In this document: positions 48,785 through 57,636 of the stretch, piece by piece
Layout of the letters: every line of letters starts with the position of its first letter
Numbering within the stretch: position 1 is the stretch's first letter
NCBI GenBank assembly: GCA_036399775.1
Contig: DASWMJ010000028.1
Coordinates: forward strand, 29,842-93,841
Origin: JADMIH01 sp036399775
Lineage (GTDB): Bacteria > Chloroflexota > Chloroflexia > QHBQ01 > JADMIH01
DNA: 64,000 nucleotides
Reading direction: 5' to 3'
Notes under the pieces: model-generated
What the model was told of the DNA's origin: nothing
Databases searched by the model: none
The model's input: the letters and a program-made list of their open reading frames with translations, nothing else
Made by a program: the position numbers and the translations under genes

Positions 48785-49929
48785 AGATCGCGCTCTACAA
48801 CCTGACCACCACCACGCGCTGGGGTGGTGTGGAGTCGTTCGTGTGGGAGATCGCCGCGCAACTGGCCGCCAGGGGGCACCAGGTAGAGATATTCGGCGGG
48901 CGCGGCAAGCCGGAGCTTATGCGCCACATCCCAGGTGTGAGGGTGCGGCGCTTCCCCTACATAGACCGCGACCTGTGGCGCAAGCTGCCCGTGCTCAACC
49001 GCCAGTACACGCTAACCAAGCTGCTTGAGAGGATCAGCATGGCACCGTTCGCCCTGGCCACGCTCCTCACAGGCGGCTTCGACGTGGCGCATATCCAGAA
49101 GCCCTACGACCTGCCGGTGGGCGTCCTGGCAAAGCTTTCGGGAGCGAAGCTGCTATTCGGGTGTCACGGTAAAGACTTCTGGTTGGGCGACCGCCTATTC
49201 GTGCGCTTCGTGGACGGCGCGGTGTCGGCCAGCCGCTTCAACGCATCACAGGTGCATGCGCGCTATGGCATCTCGCCTGTCGTCGTATATAACGGCGTGG
49301 ACCTGGAACGCTTCACCCCTGCCGGAGAACGCGACGCCGATGTGCTGGCGAAGTATGGATTGGAGGCTTCATCTGCGCAGCGTCCCGCCTTGCTGTACGC
49401 GGGAAGGTTAGTACGCTGGAAGGGGGTTGAATACCTCATCAAGGCGCTGCCCATAATCGCTCCAAAGTCAACCGTGCTGTGGATAGCGGGCGAAGGGACG
49501 TATGAGGATACCCTGCGGGAGCTTACAGAGAGATTGGGCGTGGCAGGCAGGGTGCGCTTCCTGGGGAAGGTCGAGCAGGGCGACCTGGCCGCGCTATACC
49601 GTTCGTGTGCCATGCTGGTGGCTACATCTTTCGTGAATGAGACCTTCGGCATGGCGTTGTGCGAGGCAATGGCTTGCGGTGCTGCCGTGGTCGCCAGCGA
49701 CTTCGGCGGCTTCAAGGAGGTAGTGGACCCAGGCGTGACCGGCCTCCTTGCGCGCCCTCAGGACCCCGGCGACCTGGCCGAAAGGATAAACATGCTACTT
49801 GCCGACCCTGACATGGCGCGGGAGATGGGGCGGGCGGGGCGCGAGCGAGTGCTGGCTACCTTTAGCTGGGAAGCGGTAGCGGATAGATTGGAGGAGGTCT
49901 ACGGGTGTCTCGTCCCCTCCTCTACGTAG
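48781..49929 (+). CDS. GT4 family glycosyltransferase
   Basis: I start the gene at GTG 48781 because it overlaps the upstream stop (GTGA) and gives a normal M-K-I-A-L-Y-N-L-T opening followed by W-G-G-V-E-S-F-V-W-E-I-A, typical for family 4. The protein has 382 residues. Donor-side motifs: Y-A-G-R-L-V-R-W-K-G-V-E-Y-L, W-I-A-G-E-G and E-T-F-G-M-A-L-C-E-A-M-A-C-G (about 286-298), with G-G-F-K-E-V-V-D following. The last codons overlap the next GT gene by 25 bases. It probably uses UDP- or GDP-sugar on the cytoplasmic face. Confidence 0.93.
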   Translation: MKIALYNLTTTTRWGGVESFVWEIAAQLAARGHQVEIFGGRGKPELMRHIPGVRVRRFPYIDRDLWRKLPVLNRQYTLTKLLERISMAPFALATLLTGGFDVAHIQKPYDLPVGVLAKLSGAKLLFGCHGKDFWLGDRLFVRFVDGAVSASRFNASQVHARYGISPVVVYNGVDLERFTPAGERDADVLAKYGLEASSAQRPALLYAGRLVRWKGVEYLIKALPIIAPKSTVLWIAGEGTYEDTLRELTERLGVAGRVRFLGKVEQGDLAALYRSCAMLVATSFVNETFGMALCEAMACGAAVVASDFGGFKEVVDPGVTGLLARPQDPGDLAERINMLLADPDMAREMGRAGRERVLATFSWEAVADRLEEVYGCLVPSST

Positions 49930-51113
49930 CCTACCCGATGCGCCTCGACCTCGGCGCGGCCAACGCCATCCAGACCCATAACACCGTGCGCGAGCTTCGT
50001 AAGATTATGCCCGGCGTGCGGCTGGTGGTGCCCAGGTGGCTGCGCGAAAAGAGCGCCTTCTCCGACCTGGACGCGTTGCACCTGCCCCGCCCCGCCGTCA
50101 ACAAGCTCTCCAGGTTCGTGCCGTGGGCTGGGTGGTCTTACATTGAGCGCACCCTGTATAGCCTCATGCTCGTTATACTCCTGATGATTTGGCGGGTAAC
50201 AGGGCGTGGCTACAGAGTGCTCTACGTCAGGGATGCCGTGTGCGCGGCCTGGCTGTGCGTATTCGGGTGGGCGCACGGTGCAAAGGTCGTGTACGAGGTG
50301 CATGACCTTGAGGCCGCGCACCCCAGCAAAGCGTCGAAGTGGCCCCGCCGCTTCTGGTCGCTCTTCCTGCCCTGGCTGGACGGCGTTGCCTTGCGGAGAG
50401 CTTGCAAGCTGGTCTCCCTCACGGAGACTTTCAGGGAGTGGGTTGTAGAGCGCGGGATACGAAGCCTGCGCGACGTGGCGGTTATACCCGATGCCTTCGA
50501 TCCCGCTTTGTGCTATCCTGGTGATGCGCTTGAGGCCCGGCGCGCCCTCGGCCTACCACTCGACGCGCACATTACGGGCTACGCCGGGCTGACGTTCGCT
50601 TACCGGAGGCTGGACCTGCTGGTAGAAGCGTTCGCGAAGGCAACAAGCGATGGCCCCGAAGGCGTGTTGCTATTGGTGGGCGGGCGGCCAGGTGAGGTAA
50701 AAGAGTTGCGGGAGCTTGGAGAGAGATTGGGCATACCTGCGCATAGGCTGATAACCCCCGGCCAGGTCGGGCAAGCGCAGAGTTCCAACTATATGAGAGC
50801 CGCCGACGTACTTGTGATCCCCGATACCGTTACGGGTATGACCGCGTCTCCTTTGAAATTGTTTGAGTATATGGCGGTGGGGAAGCCGATAGTGTGCAAA
50901 GATTTACCCGCGCTGAGGGAGATCGTGGACGAGAGTTGCGCCATTTTCTTCCCCGAAGGCGATGCGGGCGCCCTTGCAGGAGCGCTACACACTCTTCGGA
51001 AGGACGCTATGCTATCTAAGCGGTTGGGAGAGGAAGCGCTGCGGCGTTCGGCGCGCTACACTTACCAGGCCAGGGCCGAAAGGGTGGCCGAGGCGGTGAA
51101 GAGTTGCCGATAG
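49905..51113 (+). CDS. GT4 family glycosyltransferase
   Basis: The 402-residue protein starts with GTG 25 bases inside the previous gene. It has the GT-B domain pattern: M-R-L-D-L-G-A-A-N-A-I-Q-T-H-N-T at the N-terminus, V-Y-E-V-H-D-L (about 127-133) and the donor part G-Y-A-G-L-T-F-A-Y-R-R-L-D-L-L and S-P-L-K-L-F-E-Y-M-A-V-G-K-P-I-V (about 315). The second E of the E-x7-E motif is seen in F-E-Y-M-A, but the first is not, a common variation. Overlaps on both sides tie it to its neighbours. Confidence 0.88.
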   Translation: MSRPLLYVAYPMRLDLGAANAIQTHNTVRELRKIMPGVRLVVPRWLREKSAFSDLDALHLPRPAVNKLSRFVPWAGWSYIERTLYSLMLVILLMIWRVTGRGYRVLYVRDAVCAAWLCVFGWAHGAKVVYEVHDLEAAHPSKASKWPRRFWSLFLPWLDGVALRRACKLVSLTETFREWVVERGIRSLRDVAVIPDAFDPALCYPGDALEARRALGLPLDAHITGYAGLTFAYRRLDLLVEAFAKATSDGPEGVLLLVGGRPGEVKELRELGERLGIPAHRLITPGQVGQAQSSNYMRAADVLVIPDTVTGMTASPLKLFEYMAVGKPIVCKDLPALREIVDESCAIFFPEGDAGALAGALHTLRKDAMLSKRLGEEALRRSARYTYQARAERVAEAVKSCR

Positions 51114-52558
51114 CCGTCCAGGCCGCTATGCTCAAGTCTGAGAGGAGCGTCGCCCGCAGATGGTGGCACGACCGCCCGTTGGTTGCCCTCCTGGCGCTCT
51201 TCGTGGTGGTCGCCCCACTCGTGACCAGCCGCATCTACGCCAGCGACGAGATACAATACTTCGCCTACACCCATTCGCTCTTCTTCGACGGCGACCTCGA
51301 TTTCAGCAACCAGTACCTCCACTTCTACGAGTCGGATAGGGTGAAGTTCCAGGCTATTTACGAAGACCTGTACTTGAAGCACGAGCCTGAGACGGACCTG
51401 CCCATCAATGTTGCCCCCATCGGCACAGGGCTGCTCTGGATGCCCTCGTTCGCGGCGGCGCATGGTTTCGTGCTGGTGACCTCGGCGATGGGGGTGGACA
51501 TCCTCGCAAACGGTTATTCTCAGCCTTACATTGCGGCGATCTGCCTGACTTCTTACCTGTACGGGTGCCTCGGCCTGCTCTTATGCTATTTGCTGGCGAA
51601 GAGGCTGTTCGGGAGTGGGGTTGCCGCCCTGGCTGTGGCCGCGATCTGGCTTGCCACGCCGCTCGTGTTCTACACTGTGGTCGCGCCGCCCTGGTCGCAC
51701 GCCACATCCCTCTTTACGGTGACGCTCTTCCTCTGGTACTGGAACCGCACCCGGCGCAAAGAGGGCCGCAGCCTCCGGGAGTGGGCGCTGCTAGGGGCGA
51801 GCGCGGGCTTGATGATGCTGGTGCGCGAGCAGGATGCACTCTTCATGGTGGTGCCCGCGACGGAGGCGGCGCTTGCCCTGGTTGGTGATTGGCGTGCGAA
51901 AGCTCAGGCTCTTACGGCTAACATCAAGCGGTGGGTGGTCGGCTTGTTGTTGATGGGCGTTATTGCGGCGCTGGTCTTTATACCTCAACTGCTTGCATAC
52001 CGCGTGATTACAGGCAGGTTCGGCCCCTCTAAGGTGGTTGCGGGCAAGTTTACCTGGACCGCGCCCAACGCGCTCAACGTGCTCTTTTCGCCTGAGCATG
52101 GATTGATACCCTGGACGCCTGTAATCGTGTTGGTGCTGTTCGGGTTACTCCTTTTGTGGCGCAAAGATAGGACGCTCACGCTGGCATTGTCGGTGGCGTT
52201 CTTGCTACAGGTGTATGTGGCCGGGTCGTTCCTGACCTGGCAGAGCGCGGGTTCGTTCGGGCAGCGCCGCTTCATCAACAGCACCTCCATTTTCGTCCTG
52301 GGGGCGTGCGCGCTCGTGGCGTGGGCGCTGGCGAATGGTTGTCCCAGGTGGCTTGTCGCGGGGGTTGCGGCGCTCTTTGTGGCGTGGAACGCGGGGCTGT
52401 TGATGCAGTATGCTTTATGGTGCTCTCCCCAGAGGCAGGGTCTCGATTGGGCTGCCGTCTTGAAAGGTCAACTGGAGATGCCCGGCAGGGCCGCTGGCCT
52501 GATTTGGGACTATCTAACCGACCGGCAGAGGTTCTACCGGCAGACGCGGCAGTGTTGA
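51104..52558 (+). CDS. GT-C-type membrane glycosyltransferase
   Basis: The 484-residue protein has a TM helix (about 25-42) followed by I-Y-A-S-D48-E49-I-Q-Y-F, the GT-C acidic loop motif that in family 39 enzymes binds the metal and polyprenyl-phosphate. About 11 TM helices follow. It lacks the outer beta module seen in the 40-kb proteins. The TTG start overlaps the upstream gene by ten bases; ATG 51128 is an alternative start. Polysaccharide or glycolipid sugar transfer outside the membrane is likely. Confidence 0.78.
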   Translation: MPIAVQAAMLKSERSVARRWWHDRPLVALLALFVVVAPLVTSRIYASDEIQYFAYTHSLFFDGDLDFSNQYLHFYESDRVKFQAIYEDLYLKHEPETDLPINVAPIGTGLLWMPSFAAAHGFVLVTSAMGVDILANGYSQPYIAAICLTSYLYGCLGLLLCYLLAKRLFGSGVAALAVAAIWLATPLVFYTVVAPPWSHATSLFTVTLFLWYWNRTRRKEGRSLREWALLGASAGLMMLVREQDALFMVVPATEAALALVGDWRAKAQALTANIKRWVVGLLLMGVIAALVFIPQLLAYRVITGRFGPSKVVAGKFTWTAPNALNVLFSPEHGLIPWTPVIVLVLFGLLLLWRKDRTLTLALSVAFLLQVYVAGSFLTWQSAGSFGQRRFINSTSIFVLGACALVAWALANGCPRWLVAGVAALFVAWNAGLLMQYALWCSPQRQGLDWAAVLKGQLEMPGRAAGLIWDYLTDRQRFYRQTRQC

Positions 52559-52562
52559 CGAC

Positions 52563-52597
52563 GGGCCAGGGGTCAGGGGTCAGGGGTCAGGGATTAG
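52563..52597. repeat. Simple repeat GGGGTCA/GGGATTA
   Basis: Three copies of the 7-base unit GGGGTCA followed by a GGGATTA variant lie between the GT-C and the methyltransferase genes. Reverse-complement relatives are upstream of 30932 and a coding version is in 32709-32785. Confidence 0.75.
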
Positions 52598-52631
52598 GGT
52601 GTGGCGCATTTAGCGGTTATCGGGAGTTGTT

Positions 52632-53708
52632 TTGATTTCTGAGCGTCTTGTTGATTCTGTGGCATGTACTTCGGCGGAATGCCGTAGCGCAGGGGTTGCC
52701 CCTTTGCTTGGCATGAGTATAGATGGTGAGTTGCGGTGTGGGCGGTGCGGTCGTGTTTATGTTTTGGATAGAGAGGGGTATATAGACCTCATGCCCGCGC
52801 AGGATGGGGGGCATACTTCGCTCTACGTGGCGCATGAGGCGGAATTCGCGGAGACCCTTGATTACAGGAGGATAGGGGTGCCTCTGCTTGGGGCGGGCGT
52901 GCGGCAAAGGGCTATACGCCGCATGCTGAGGCCACGCGGCGACGACCGGCTCATAGAATTGGGGTGCGGCAACGGCAAGTTCGTCTTCTGGAACAGGCGG
53001 CAGGTAGAATGGAGCGTGGGAATCGACCCCGCGCCTCTATTCGCACACGAAGCTCTCTTATGTGTGGACCTGTGCAGGGCCGACGCGCGCGTGCTACCCT
53101 TCAGCGATGGAGCGTTCACGGCTGCCATGTCTATTGACGTATTGGAGCACCTACCACTTGCCGATCTTGAGGCGTATCTGCGGGAGGCGCGCAGGGTGCT
53201 AGCGCCGGGTGGCAGGCTCTTCGTTTTCTCCAACACGCGGGAAGGCTCGCGACTCGACTTCATCGTGCGTGGAGCGCGGGTGCTGTCGCGCCGCCTGGGT
53301 GAGATAGGCATTATTGACAACACACGCGATACCCTGCGAAAGTCCGACCATGTGAAGGCGATTGAGACCTACCCGCAGCTGGAGCAGACGTTGGCGCGAT
53401 GCGGCTTTCGGGTTGAGAGGGTGGTCTTCTGGAATGGGCTGTTTCAGAGTATCATCGAGAATCTGCTGATTAAGATTGCGGAGTCGGCCCTGCGGAGAGT
53501 GAAAAAGGGGTCAAAGAGCAACACGATTGGCGAGCAGTTAGGCGAGGACCAGGTGCGCTCGACTATGAGGAGCAAGCTGGCGAAAAGGGGCTTGATGTAC
53601 AGGATAATGGCCCTGCTGACCGAGTTGATGTGGCTGGACCTCGTGCTGTTTGGGCGGTGGCGCGCAGGGCCATATTTCCTGCTGGCGCGACGCGAGGAGC
53701 AGGCGTGA
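52632..53708 (+). CDS. SAM-dependent methyltransferase with N-terminal Trm112-like zinc domain
   Basis: The 358-residue protein has an N-terminal zinc ribbon (C12, C17, C36, C39 in A-C-T-S-A-E-C and L-R-C-G-R-C-G) and the SAM methyltransferase fold with L-I-E-L-G111-C-G-N-G-K and D-V-L-E-H-L-P-L-A-D. The last 90 residues are helical and basic (R-R-V-K-K-G-S-K-S-N). The fusion makes the Trm112-like peptide at 36075 redundant for this enzyme. The start is TTG (GGGAG five bases upstream); similar methyltransferases modify sugars in polysaccharide loci. Target unknown. Confidence 0.87.
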   Translation: MISERLVDSVACTSAECRSAGVAPLLGMSIDGELRCGRCGRVYVLDREGYIDLMPAQDGGHTSLYVAHEAEFAETLDYRRIGVPLLGAGVRQRAIRRMLRPRGDDRLIELGCGNGKFVFWNRRQVEWSVGIDPAPLFAHEALLCVDLCRADARVLPFSDGAFTAAMSIDVLEHLPLADLEAYLREARRVLAPGGRLFVFSNTREGSRLDFIVRGARVLSRRLGEIGIIDNTRDTLRKSDHVKAIETYPQLEQTLARCGFRVERVVFWNGLFQSIIENLLIKIAESALRRVKKGSKSNTIGEQLGEDQVRSTMRSKLAKRGLMYRIMALLTELMWLDLVLFGRWRAGPYFLLARREEQA

Positions 53709-53734
53709 GAGTGCCGTTCTTTGCTGCCGACAGC

Positions 53735-53851
53735 GCCCGGCGACTGAAGTCACGGGCTACCCAAACGAAGTCCGCCTGCGCGGACTCCACCATAAGAGTA
53801 GTCGCCGCAGGGCGACTTTGTAGATGTTGCCCGCGACTTCAGTCGCCGGGC
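53735..53851. repeat. Dispersed palindromic element, family 2 (copy c)
   Basis: Arms at 53735-53757 and 53829-53851; the left one has decayed (CACGGGC instead of CGCGGGC). The inner hairpins GTCCGCCTGCGCGGAC and AGTCGCC...GGGCGACT are intact and in the same order as in copy b. It separates the methyltransferase from the next GT4 gene. Confidence 0.88.
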
Positions 53852-53865
53852 AAGGCCTGTCGGCA

Positions 53866-55056
53866 GTGAAAGTGCTTTACGTGGCGAGTGCGGTTGAAGC
53901 AGGCGGTACATCAGGCGGCTCGACCCACGTGAGCGAAGTGGCTTGCGGGCTGGCGGCGCTTGGGCATAAAGTGCTTGTCGTTGCTCGCCCTGCCTCACCT
54001 GAGACGGTAAGCAAATTGGAGTGCGGGGTGCCTGTACGGGCCTCTCGTTGGCGGAAGGAACTGGCTTTGCTGGGTCTGCCGCAGGTGGCACGAGCAATTC
54101 GCAGTTTCAAGCCGGATGTGGTCATGGAGCGTTTTTACAACTTCGCGGGTGCGGGCGTGTTGCTCGCCCATCGCAAAGGCATCCCCTCGCTCCTGGAAGT
54201 GAACGCGCCGATGATGGACCCGCCGGGGTCGCTCAAGAGCAAGGTTGACCGGGTGCTGCTAGGCACGATGCGTCGGTGGGCGGTCCGACAGGCGAAGTGG
54301 AGCGCGGCCATCGTTACGCCGCTCGCGGCTACGGTGCCGCCCGAAGTGGCCCGCCACAAGATAGCAGAGTTGCCCTGGGGCGCGAACGTCGAGCGTTTCG
54401 ACCCGGCTATTAAGAGGGAGCATGCGAGTAGATTGGAAGAGCTAGCTGCCGAGTTGGGCCTTGAGCGTGGGGTGCCTGTGGTCGCGTTCCTGGGGAGCTT
54501 CCGGGCGTGGCATGGCGTGGGACACTTCGCGGAGGCGGCGCGTCGCATTCTTGAGAGTGGGCGCGAGGTGGCTTTCCTGGCGATTGGCGGCGGGCCGGAG
54601 CTTGAGTCTCTGCGGGAGAAGGTGGCAGGGTGGGGCCTGCCGCCGGGGCGCTTCGTTTTCGCCGGGCCGCAGCCCCACGAACGCGTGCCGGAACTGCTGG
54701 CCCTGGCCCACGTCGGCGTGGCACCCTTCGACCTGTCGGCGCACCCCCCGCTCACGACCTTCGGGTTCTACTGGTCCCCCCTCAAGGTGTTCGAATATAT
54801 GGCGATGGGCCTGCCGGTGGTGACTGTTGACGTTGCGCCTCTGAACGAGATAGCGCGCCACGAACGGGAAGCATTGCTTTACAGTCCGGGGGATATGGGC
54901 GGCCTCGTAGGAGCAATTGAGCGACTTGGCGGCGACCAGGAGCTACGCTATAAGCTAGGCGTAGCGGGCAGGGTGCGCGTAACCGAGAGATATAGCTGGC
55001 AGGCGCATTGTGTCGCGCTTGATAAGCTCCTTAGAAAGATTACTCATGCGCGCTGA
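53866..55056 (+). CDS. GT4 family glycosyltransferase
   Basis: GTG at 53866 gives the usual V-K-V-L-Y-V-A-S-A opening and 396 residues; the frame extends upstream only through the right arm of a palindrome. Motifs: G-G-S-T-H-V-S-E-V-A (nucleotide-side glycine turn), F-L-G-S-F-R-A-W-H-G-V, A-I-G-G-G-P-E-L and S-P-L-K-V-F-E-Y-M-A-M-G-L-P-V-V (about 305-320), with the E-x7-E first residue replaced as in the 49905 gene. It overlaps the next gene by 11 bases. Confidence 0.9.
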   Translation: MKVLYVASAVEAGGTSGGSTHVSEVACGLAALGHKVLVVARPASPETVSKLECGVPVRASRWRKELALLGLPQVARAIRSFKPDVVMERFYNFAGAGVLLAHRKGIPSLLEVNAPMMDPPGSLKSKVDRVLLGTMRRWAVRQAKWSAAIVTPLAATVPPEVARHKIAELPWGANVERFDPAIKREHASRLEELAAELGLERGVPVVAFLGSFRAWHGVGHFAEAARRILESGREVAFLAIGGGPELESLREKVAGWGLPPGRFVFAGPQPHERVPELLALAHVGVAPFDLSAHPPLTTFGFYWSPLKVFEYMAMGLPVVTVDVAPLNEIARHEREALLYSPGDMGGLVGAIERLGGDQELRYKLGVAGRVRVTERYSWQAHCVALDKLLRKITHAR

Positions 55057-56383
55057 TGGTAAGCCTCTCAAAGTGTGGCTTCTGACAGACGTTTTCCCGC
55101 CACGTAGCGGAGGGAGCGGGTGGAGCACCTATTACCTGGGAAAGGCCCTCGCGGAGAGAGGCAACCACGTCCGGGTGCTGCGCCCGATCTATGGCGAAAG
55201 GGTGTCTAGCCCAAAGAGACGTGCCGGAGAGTACGGAGGGCTGGCTGTAGAGGAATTGTTGGTACCCCCCGCGCCTGGGTGGGCGCAGAGGCCTGGCTTG
55301 CATAGGGCGTGGTCGGAGAGGGCAGCCGGGAGGCTCATGAGGCGCAGGGCAACCGCCCTGGCCCTCAAAGGTGAGGCGGATGTATTGCACGGCCAGCACG
55401 CGGTATCCATCATTGCGGCGTCGGGGGCTGCGGATAATGCTCGCGGGCAAAGGAGCAAGGTAGTTTCGGTGGGAACGGTGCGCGACTACTGGCCGCTATG
55501 CCCCACCAGCACGCGCCTCTTCGCGGACAGCCGGGGCGCGATATTTGAGTGTCAAGACTGCCACCGTTTTCGTGATTACATGAGATGCACACGCGCGAGT
55601 GACAAAGGTGGTTTGCGGACGCGGCCATTCGCGGTTGCGCGGTGGGTGCAGACCATGCGTGCCAGCCGCCAACTGGCGAAGTGCGACGCGGTCATAGCCG
55701 TGAGCGACTATGTGCGTGGAGAGCTTGAGCGTAGCGGCAGGGTAGCGCCTGAAAAGCTGAAGAACATACCGAACTTGCTGCACCTGCCGAGCGTGGAGAA
55801 GGCCATGTCCGGACCCTGGCCGTTGGAAGACCTCTCGCCGGGCGACCCATTCCTGCTCTTCGTGGGCAAGTGGGACGCGAACAAGGGCGCGCAGGTGCTT
55901 CCGGGCGCGCTAGCAAGGGCGGAAGTGTGGCTACCTGTAGTGCTGGCGGGCGACGGCCCTCTTCGCGCTCAACTGGAGACCGATGCGGCCCGTCTGGGCC
56001 TCGATTTTCGCTTCTATAACTGGCTGGACAACGATGCCATACTTCTCCTGATGAAACATGCGGCGGCGCTGCTCTTCCCCTCGGCATGGCAGGAGCCGTT
56101 GAGCAGGGTCTTGCTGGAAGGTTGCGCGGCGGGCGCGGCAATCGTGGCGCTGAACACAGGCGGAACAGCCGACGTCATTGTTCACAGCGAGAGCGGCTGG
56201 CTTGCAAACTCCGAGGCGGAGTTTATAGAGGGTATCAAGCGGGTAGCGGGCGACCCCGAATTGAACGACCGCTTGCGAATAGGAGCAAGGGGGCGCGCCG
56301 AAGAGAAGTTCGCGGCACCGAAGGTCTCAGCCCAGGTGGAGGAGCTATATCGCAGCCTACTCGCGGAGGTGGGCAGAGTATGA
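55046..56383 (+). CDS. GT4 family glycosyltransferase with a cysteine-rich loop
   Basis: ATG 55046 overlaps the upstream gene by 11 bases. The 445-residue protein opens M-R-A-D-G-K-P-L-K-V-W-L-L-T-D-V and has G-K-W-D-A-N-K-G-A-Q-V-L, L-A-G-D-G-P and P-L-S-R-V-L-L-E-G-C-A-A-G (about 350). A cysteine cluster in the middle (L-C-P-T-S-T, then E-C-Q-D-C, then M-R-C, residues about 150-180) is an occasional GT4 variant and could bind metal. It overlaps the next gene by four bases (ATGA). Confidence 0.9.
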   Translation: MRADGKPLKVWLLTDVFPPRSGGSGWSTYYLGKALAERGNHVRVLRPIYGERVSSPKRRAGEYGGLAVEELLVPPAPGWAQRPGLHRAWSERAAGRLMRRRATALALKGEADVLHGQHAVSIIAASGAADNARGQRSKVVSVGTVRDYWPLCPTSTRLFADSRGAIFECQDCHRFRDYMRCTRASDKGGLRTRPFAVARWVQTMRASRQLAKCDAVIAVSDYVRGELERSGRVAPEKLKNIPNLLHLPSVEKAMSGPWPLEDLSPGDPFLLFVGKWDANKGAQVLPGALARAEVWLPVVLAGDGPLRAQLETDAARLGLDFRFYNWLDNDAILLLMKHAAALLFPSAWQEPLSRVLLEGCAAGAAIVALNTGGTADVIVHSESGWLANSEAEFIEGIKRVAGDPELNDRLRIGARGRAEEKFAAPKVSAQVEELYRSLLAEVGRV

Positions 56384-57636
56384 GGCTGGCATACTGCGTG
56401 CGTGCCATCTTCCCCCAGCATGGTTACGGCGGGTTGGAACGCTCTAGCTCAGCTCTGCTGAAGCATATACTGGCGCAAGGCGTGGACGTTACACTCTTCA
56501 CACGCCCTCTGCCCGTGGGCATGCCTCTCATGCTGCCTTCCGGTTCGCGTGGGAGGCTGATGGTGCGTACCGCGCGCTATGGGCGGCTACCGCTGCGGGC
56601 GAACGGCATCCCGGCAAGGCTGACCAACTACCGCGCGTTTGTTGAAGACATAGGCAAGCGAATCCGGGCGATGGCCTACAAGGAGATGTTGGATGGTATA
56701 TACGCGCATGGGCTGTGCGCCTGGGGAGTGCGTGCCGCCGCCGAGTGGGGAGTGCCCGTGGTGGTGAACCCGCATGGTATGGAAGAGTTCAAGGTGAAAG
56801 ACCCTCTCAAGCGGTTAGCTTATGCGCCGTTCCGCGCCTGGATGCGGTCTGCATGTCGTTCTTCCGACCGTGTGATTGCTACCGACTACGCGATGCGTGA
56901 AGAGGTCTCACGGCTGCTTAGGCTCAGGCCGGAGAAGGTGGTGGTTATCCCTAACGGCGTGGATATAGAGGAGGCAAGAGCGCACCTCAATCCAGGCGTT
57001 CAGGCTACCCTGGCGCAGCGTTGGTCCGCCCTGTCCTCGCCGGGAGTGTTGAAGGGCATCAGCGTGGGCAGGCTAGAGGAAAACAAGGGTTTCGAGTTTT
57101 TGTTGCGGGCGCTAGATATGGCGCGGGATGCGTTGGGCGACTCCTGGCAGTGGGTAATCGTGGGAGAAGGCTCGCTCAAGGGCAAGTTGCAGGCGGTGGT
57201 CCCTGAGCTTAATTTGGGGGAACACATCTCTTTCGCGGGAGGTCTGAGCGACGCCGAGTTGCACAACCTGTACGGCATGTCTGATCTCTTCACGCACCCC
57301 ACCCTGTACGAGGGTAGCTCGCTGGTCACGCTTGAGGCGATGGCTCATGGTCTGCCTGTGGTGGCGAGCGCGGTTGGCGGCATACCGGACAAGGTAGTTG
57401 AAGGCGGGACAGGCTTCCTGGTGAAGCCTGGGCAGCCGGAGCAGCTTGCCTCCAAGATCGCCTGGCTGGCAACGCACCCCTACGAGCGTGAGGCGATGGG
57501 GCAGGCGGGCGCGCAACTGGCGGCTGAGAAGTTCAGTTGGGAGCGCATCGCCGCGCAGACGTTAGAGCTATTCTACCGCCTGCGCGACGAAAAGGGCGCG
57601 TGCCCGGTTCAGGAGGTAGCCGCGCGCCCATGCTAG
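56380..57636 (+). CDS. GT4 family glycosyltransferase
   Basis: Starting at ATG 56380 (ATGA overlap), the protein has 418 residues and the clearest family 4 signature here: M-R-L-A-Y-C-V-R-A-I-F-P-Q-H-G-Y-G-G-L-E-R at the N-terminus, A-H-G-L-C-A-W-G-V-R-A-A, G-R-L-E-E-N-K-G-F-E-F-L-L and E-G-S-S-L-V-T-L-E-A-M-A-H-G-L-P-V-V (about 308-325). It overlaps the next, giant, gene by seven bases. Sugar unknown. Confidence 0.94.
   Translation: MRLAYCVRAIFPQHGYGGLERSSSALLKHILAQGVDVTLFTRPLPVGMPLMLPSGSRGRLMVRTARYGRLPLRANGIPARLTNYRAFVEDIGKRIRAMAYKEMLDGIYAHGLCAWGVRAAAEWGVPVVVNPHGMEEFKVKDPLKRLAYAPFRAWMRSACRSSDRVIATDYAMREEVSRLLRLRPEKVVVIPNGVDIEEARAHLNPGVQATLAQRWSALSSPGVLKGISVGRLEENKGFEFLLRALDMARDALGDSWQWVIVGEGSLKGKLQAVVPELNLGEHISFAGGLSDAELHNLYGMSDLFTHPTLYEGSSLVTLEAMAHGLPVVASAVGGIPDKVVEGGTGFLVKPGQPEQLASKIAWLATHPYEREAMGQAGAQLAAEKFSWERIAAQTLELFYRLRDEKGACPVQEVAARPC

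Noticed and set aside
54442..54861. Frames on the minus strand in the GT4 gene at 53866
   Set aside because: They run opposite a clear GT-B protein and carry no motif.
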